From positions 62,556,333-62,620,332 of the forward strand of contig ML677334.1 of assembly GCA_007922305.1 (NCBI GenBank): a stretch of DNA of 64,000 nt, given 5' to 3'. The notes beneath the pieces are model-generated. The model made no database searches. It was not told the origin of the DNA and was given only the letters and a program-made list of their open reading frames with translations. Shown piece by piece: positions 58,938-64,000 of this stretch (position 1 is its first letter; each line of letters opens with the position of its first letter). This DNA is from Dermatemys mawii (Eukaryota; Chordata; Testudines; Dermatemydidae). The translations under genes were made by a program, and so were the position numbers.

Positions 58938-60180
58938 AGACAGCACCCGGAGCTCATGTAGAGATTGAAATAATTTGTGAGTAGGACATCTCAAATAGAC
59001 TGCCTCTGCCCCTTCCTCTATGTCTCACTGGTATCTTTATTGTACTGTGGTAAGAAGTAAGTATCTCTGGAAAATGTGCACTATGAGTTGTTTGCTAAGA
59101 ACAAAGCAAGAGAGACTTTGTCACCAATAATGGACTCCTTCAAGCAGCACCTGTAAGGTGTAAATTATCAGATACTGAACTGTTGCATGATTCCATGTAT
59201 CTTCAAGTTTTCGCTGTCAACGATGTGTGGGTGATAGATAGATAGCAAGGCATGTCTTATTCCAAACATGATGGTGCTGCTACCACACTTGTTCCAGAAG
59301 CCATCATGACCTTTGTGTAACACGATGAAAATGTAGCAGAGAAGATTTGGTGTGCTCCAATCCGTGCAGCTGTGACAGTGACGAGTGTAGCAAGAGAGTG
59401 TTGAGGATATCAGACACAGATTCTGAGGGAGAAATGTTTCAGTTATCTGTAAATTATTGTGACTATATTTGTGAGTAAATATACCTTGAAAGGGTGTCAT
59501 ATTACACATTGGGTAGCTCACAGTTATATCTAGTGGTTACATAAGAGTACATCGTTACACTTTGTTATTCATGACATTCTAGAGCACTTACATAATGGCA
59601 ATGACTCTTAGACATAGCTTACATGTATTGTCATTGTATTCAGTGATAGTAACAAGATTATCACACTTGTACCACATGTGCTTTAGACTTGTGTCTTCAG
59701 CAAAGCTGATAACCTATATTTTTGATGTTTTCTAATTAGGGGGGTAGGGATTTTATTATGTGCATAACTTTGTAAAAATAGCAGACAAACGTTTCTGAAA
59801 TCAATCCATTCTACAAATAATGACAAATATTTTGATGTATTACATGATACACACAAGCTCACATGGTCATGTGACTTTTGATATAACTGAAGGCAAAGTA
59901 GTAGAGGCAAATGCATAGAATATATAATCTGGGGCTAAATAGTTCCCAAACTTTCCAAAACAGTACTATTTTGAGTACAAAGTTCGATTATCAATTGTAT
60001 TTAGAAGACTTCTTCCAATTTTGGTCAAAATGACATTGTTTCTACAAGTTGTGGCCTGTTTTGTGATATTATGATGTTATCAAACATCCAGTCTGAAAAA
60101 TATTTAAGCATTACATGATATAGAAAAACTGCACCACTTCCAGCATCTACATCCACCCGGATGTTGAGCACACTGCCTAA

Positions 60181-61950
60181 CATTGATAGCAATGACATTT
60201 TTTTAGCTGATGAGTTACTCCTCAGTGCTCAGAATGAGTCTGGTCTGGTAGACTAATCATGGTTGTTAACCTGGTATATCGGTTCTAAGTGCCTTTCTGT
60301 AACATGCAGTGGTGGAGAGGTAGAAGGAGGACATTTTTTCCCGAATTATATTTTTCCCCCAGTGAGAATTGATTTTGAGGCAATGTAGTGTCACTTCAAA
60401 GTTTCCTTTCTTTGTACCTACTCTCAACCTATGACAATCCCAGTTTTGAGCTTAGTGTATATCAAGTGTAAATGTGTGCGTGTGCGTATATAATGTGCCA
60501 GGTTTTCTGGAGACTTTTTCTGGCTATTCTCTAGGCAATTAGGTGTCACCAAATTGAAGGAAGTCAAATTTCTGCACATCTCTGAAGAAAGTGTCACAAT
60601 TGTGTGGGCCCAAATTTTGACCTTTACCCTGCTGAAATTTGGTGTTTTTAACTGAATTAGTGGGTATGAACACTAATGGCTTGAAAGTACACACAGTTTT
60701 CAGGAACTCAGAGAAGTGAAATCCAAGTCACACACAGCTACTGCTACTTTATTTTTGTTTATAACTAGCTCTGAAAAGTGACAGATTTCTTGAAAATAAC
60801 TTCTTCAAAGCTGAATCACGGCTAGCATCCCTGTAAAAGCCAAACCAGCAGGCAGTATGCATGAGCTGGAGAAAGGAATAACCAAAGAAACTGCCTTCAG
60901 TTTTAAGCTTCCGTGGACTTTCTGTAAGCAGTGGGAAAAAATAGGTTAAAAATGATGATACACCTTGACAGCCCCTTTCAATTCTTTACTGGGCAGAGAT
61001 AATGGATGAAGAAAATGTATGATATTTACAGCAGTTTGTGCCAGGGTTTATGGTGCACAATTAAAAAAAAAAAAAAAAGACAGAGACACAGTGTTAAGAC
61101 GTTAAGGCAAAAATGGAAATATCTTCTTTAAAATGAATGATACTTGCTTTGTGTTTACTATATTGGATAGAACAACATGCCAAGTGGGGATTTAGCTATG
61201 TGATGCTCAATAAGGTTAATGGAAGCAACGTAACCAAATCCTCATACCTCTTATTAATAATTTCCCCTGTATGTCCGAATGTTTAGGACTTCAGGAAACT
61301 TGATCCAGGAAATGACAATGCCATTTATTTCTAGATGTTAAAACAAAAGTTGTATTTAATCAGTCTGTCTGTTTTTGGCTCTGCTTTAAGACAAGGGAAC
61401 TATTCATGCTCTCAGCTGAGCTATTTATACATTGTGATTTGAAGAATGACTCCTACCTCTTAACTATTTCCAATCTCAAAAAGTAAAAGGGAAGGTTAAA
61501 AATCAAATGTCCTGTGTACACTGGGGCTAAAAGCATTTTGCCTCATTTCATTTTAAACTAGGTTTAAAACTCAGCAGGCTTCCTCAGGGTAAACGTAACT
61601 TAGCCCCCTTTCTCTCTTTACCCATGCAATGTGATAGGGCCAAAGTGTGTTTAAGCTGAGTTGAGAATTAGAGTTCTGTCTTTTCCCAGTCCACACCAGT
61701 TGTTGTGGGTAGAAGGACTGGATGCTGAACTAAACTGAAGCTTGAAGAGTTTGAAACAGCTTTTAAAGTTTACGAAGGCTGCAGCAACAAGTGAAGGTAA
61801 CAGCAGACATTTGCATGAGAGAAGACAAAAATAGAAAGAAGCACATACTTGCACTTATTGCTGACTTGGAGGAGCAGGAGCAGAAGGGAGGCAATGTGGT
61901 TTCAGGGATATTCTCTGTGTAAGGTCAAATCTGAATTACCTCACAGGGGC
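60181..61950. other. No feature recognised; 1.8 kb
   Basis: AT-rich DNA with an A16 run near 61062-61078. No exon, repeat end or regulatory site supported. Confidence 0.55.
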
Positions 61951-62789
61951 TGTAATGGGGTTGGGACTCACCACCACAGCACCTCCTGCTCTTTAGCCCG
62001 GGAATTAGCTCAGTTAACAGTCCTGGAGCACCCTTGTCTGGTGGTGTCCCCTCGGTCTCTCGCCCGCTGTTGTGCTGTCCTCCAGACCCACGTTTCTCCT
62101 CCCTTGCGGCGTCCGCCTCAGGACACTGCCCTTCGACAGTGCCCCCAAGTCCACACTCACTGCCTTCTGAGGGGTGGGGTTTCAGCAGTCTTTCTTGGCA
62201 CCCCAGCTGCAGTGGCCAACCACACCCCAAGTCGAGTCACTTCTAGCAGGGGTCTGGTGCAGTCCATGGAGGCCACTTCCAGCAGCCAGGTGCACTATAA
62301 GGGGGAAGGGCTGGACCTAGGCCCGCCCTCTACCCAGAGATCCTTTGGCAGCAGCTATCTTGCCCTCCTTCTCTCCCCTAGTCCATCTCACTCTCCCTGG
62401 GCTGCTTCCCCTTTGGCCCCTTTGCACCAGCTAAGCCCTTCTCTCAGGGCTGGTAGCCTGTCAGGTAACCAGGCCAGAGTTCCCTTCTGCTCCCCTGAGC
62501 CTACCCAGAACTGTGCTGTCTCTGGTGCTGCTCCTCCCTCAGGAGCCAGACCTTCCCATTCGAAGGTCCAGGAGACACTGACTGCCCCTCTCCTGGGTAG
62601 CCTTTATATAGTGCCCAGCCTAGCCCTGATTGGCTGGCTACAATCTTGGCCCTCAGTAAGCCCTTTTCCTATTGGCTGCACAGCCACTCTGGCCTACTCT
62701 AACCCACTCTGGCATGGCTGACTGTACCTCTGTTATCTGCAGCTCATATGCGGGGCTTCAGTGGGTCCAGAGCAGCTCTAGCCCCATCA
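61951..62789 (-). mobile_element. LTR, 839 bp, minus strand
   Basis: Minus-strand ends are TGATGGGGCTAGAGC at 62789 and AACCCCATTACA at 61951. CCAAT boxes (CAGCCAATAGG near 62670 and AGCCAATCAGGG near 62630) precede a strong TATA box CTATATAAAGG at about 62601-62612. Its order of segments matches the neighbouring LTR at 62842, though the two are clearly diverged. The 290-codon plus-strand open frame 61849-62721 runs against this element and is a chance frame. Confidence 0.68.
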
Positions 62790-62841
62790 AGACTACATGA
62801 ATGGGACACTACAGATAGTATACAGAATATATATTGTGACT

Positions 62842-63609
62842 GTTAGTGGGGTATAGCTAAGCAGAGACTCACTGGCACGGCACCTCCAGTTCATCATCTG
62901 GGAATTAGCTTGTTTCAGCTCTGGAGCACCTCTTCGTAGCCAGTGTCTTGCCTGCCTTAGAGACCTTGTGTCCCTCCCAGATCAAAATGGCCTTTTACCT
63001 TGGGGTGCTGCCCTCTGACAATGCCCCCACACTCTGGTCCTCCCCTCCCCAGGGAACCCCTAACCCTCTAATCACACCTTGCCTCTGTGGCTATTGCCAG
63101 TCATCATCTAGCTGCCACTCACTAGGGCCACTCATCATCAGCAAGGGTTTAGGACTTGTTGCCTCTACCTATCATTAGGCTGTATGTATGCAGCCCCAGT
63201 ACTTTTCACAGGCCTGCAACAAGGCCTGCAGCCTGGAGGTTTACCTGGCTGCAGTTCCCTTGCCCTCTGCTCTGCTCTGCTCTGCTCTGCTCTGCTCTGC
63301 TCTGCTCTGCTCTGCTCTGCTCTGCTCTGCTCTGCTCTGCTCTCAGCAACTAGGTCCTTCCTTCTCCACTGTTAAGAGAGATTGCTCCACCTTCTAGTTT
63401 ACAGCCCTCTTATAGGGCCAGCTGTGGCCTGATTGCCGCGTGGCCCCAGCTGTGGCTGTTTCCCCAGTCAGCCTTGATTGGCTCTCCACAGGCCTTTGCT
63501 GATTGGCTGCTGGTTGGTGCAGCCTCTGTAGCCTGTTCTAGCCCCTTTTCTCATGGAGTGGGGCAATTACCTCACTACATGGGGTTATTTGGTGGGTTTA
63601 ACCCCAACA
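62842..63609 (-). mobile_element. LTR, 768 bp, minus strand, probable 3' LTR
   Basis: Minus-strand ends are TGTTGGGGTTAAACCC at 63609 and ACCCCACTAACA at 62842. CCAAT motifs near 63500 and 63475 and a TATA-like CCTATAAGAG near 63408-63416 occur in the expected order. On its upstream side a purine-rich AAAATTAGGGGA touches the LTR start directly, as a polypurine tract should. It contains a pentanucleotide array. It is related to the LTR at 61951. Confidence 0.68.
63266..63343. repeat. (TCTGC)n microsatellite, 15.6 copies
   Basis: Perfect TCTGC units without interruption. In three plus-strand frames this reads as LLCSA-type repeats; the codons have no biological meaning. It lies inside the LTR. 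Confidence 0.98.
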
Positions 63610-64000
63610 TCCCCTAATTTTCAGCCACATTGGCTATATATTCTCCATATCGCTCTCTGCAATATAACACTCCTTTCTGTGCTTTCAATCCACATTTTTC
63701 TCCCAAATTCAGGAGCACTTTAGCCACTTGAGGAAAATGTCCCAGTAAGTCTCTGAAAATGTCATTGCAATCTCTGGAGTCTATAAGTGATTTTTGGATG
63801 ACACCAAGATATATGTTTGTATCTGTGCATATCTCCTGTCCCAGTTCAGGGCAACTGCACCTGTACTTCCTGGTCATGGTCCCTTAAGGGCACAGATTCT
63901 AGGCTTCTGGCTCCATGGCCATCAATGTAATTCTTTTCCTCCTGTGTGGGGTTTTCCAGGCTGAACAGCTCCCTACCTATACTGTGATGGTCCCAGCAAA
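63610..64000 (-). other. Internal retroelement region, edge of window
   Basis: Upstream (minus strand) of the polypurine tract there is an 87-codon open frame, 63877-63614, starting MTRKYRCSCPELGQEICTD. Its stop lies within the purine tract, five bases before the LTR, which would suit the last ORF of an LTR retroelement. I do not recognise a retroviral domain in it, and the sequence further upstream is broken by stops before the window ends. Confidence 0.4.

Larger units (their letters stand above)
56494..60180 (+). mobile_element. 3.7-kb DNA transposon with long TIRs, unknown superfamily
   Basis: The outer ends both read TTAGGCA (left at 56494, right as TGCCTAA at 60174-60180). The arms of about 450 bases are inverted copies. 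Examples are GTAGATGTTGGATGTGGTAC near 56531 against TAGATGCTGGAAGTGGTGCA reversed from the right, CCACAACTTGTAGAAACAGT near 56635 against GTTTCTACAAGTTGTGG near 60036, and TGTCATTATTTGTAGAATG near 56999 against CATTCTACAAATAATGAC near 59805. Inner ends lie near 57090 and 59735. A single decayed coding region lies between them. No TWA, TTAA or 8-bp duplication could be confirmed at the borders. Confidence 0.85.

Noticed and set aside
61849..62721. 290-codon plus-strand open frame
   Set aside because: It runs through a GC-rich LTR against the LTR's own direction, has Ser, Pro and Leu-rich composition without domains, and its middle coincides with promoter motifs of the LTR.
1..64000. CRISPR array, operons, bacterial promoters or ribosome binding sites
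   Set aside because: No regular spacer-repeat array is present, and the repeats, CpG depletion, LINEs and SINEs show vertebrate nuclear DNA. The tandem arrays at 1, 21567 and 63266 have no spacers.
1..64000. tRNA or rRNA genes
   Set aside because: Only tRNA-derived SINE remnants were seen (17735, 23165); no full cloverleaf or ribosomal sequence was recognised.

Overview
This window looks like ordinary non-coding nuclear DNA of a reptile, most likely a turtle. The reasons are many CR1 retrotransposon pieces with the sauropsid-type 3' end, several hAT and PIF-Harbinger short inverted-repeat elements of kinds I associate with turtle genomes, MIR-like SINE remnants, and AT-rich stretches dense in stops. 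No bacterial, plasmid or viral genome layout is present. I cannot support any complete host protein-coding gene. Repeat family names come from recognition of the sequence and were not checked against a database.

Layout. Bases 1-7024 hold a short minisatellite, old repeat scraps and featureless DNA. Bases 7025-11088 are one 4.1-kb PIF-Harbinger transposon, itself broken by a GC-rich nested repeat, with a decayed transposase on the minus strand. Bases 12-18 kb carry two Harbinger-type MITEs, the C-terminal piece of an RTE/jockey-like LINE, and an LTR-like insertion inside a hAT-like element. Bases 18.2-19.8 kb are the only convincing host regulatory region: a CpG island with two CACGTG E-boxes, GC boxes and a TATA box, flanked on the minus strand by a candidate 68-nt exon encoding a membrane segment. 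Bases 20.2-22.1 kb hold two hAT elements with perfect 8-bp target duplications. From 22 to 53 kb there are long plain stretches with scattered LTRs, CR1 fragments, hAT and Harbinger MITEs and two striking inverted repeats. Bases 53.6-56 kb hold MITEs and two LTRs. Bases 56494-60180 form a transposon with terminal inverted repeats of about 450 bases enclosing a decayed protein. Bases 61.9-64 kb contain two related minus-strand LTRs and the edge of an internal retroelement region.

The most interesting object is the 56494-60180 element. Its protein remnant does not look like a DDE transposase. It carries a chain of motifs (NYARW, SIKxGER, HEEAN, xxDV, SGCD) that I recognise from an uncharacterised animal protein family. 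The order of acidic motifs resembles PIN/XPG-type nucleases, which would be unusual for a DNA transposon.

The mobile elements are layered: an LTR cut into the end of a small TIR element (46755), a MITE cut into CR1 (39866), a repeat cut into the TIR of the large transposon (about 56703), and a GC-rich repeat cut into Harbinger (7722). This gives relative ages without any outside data.
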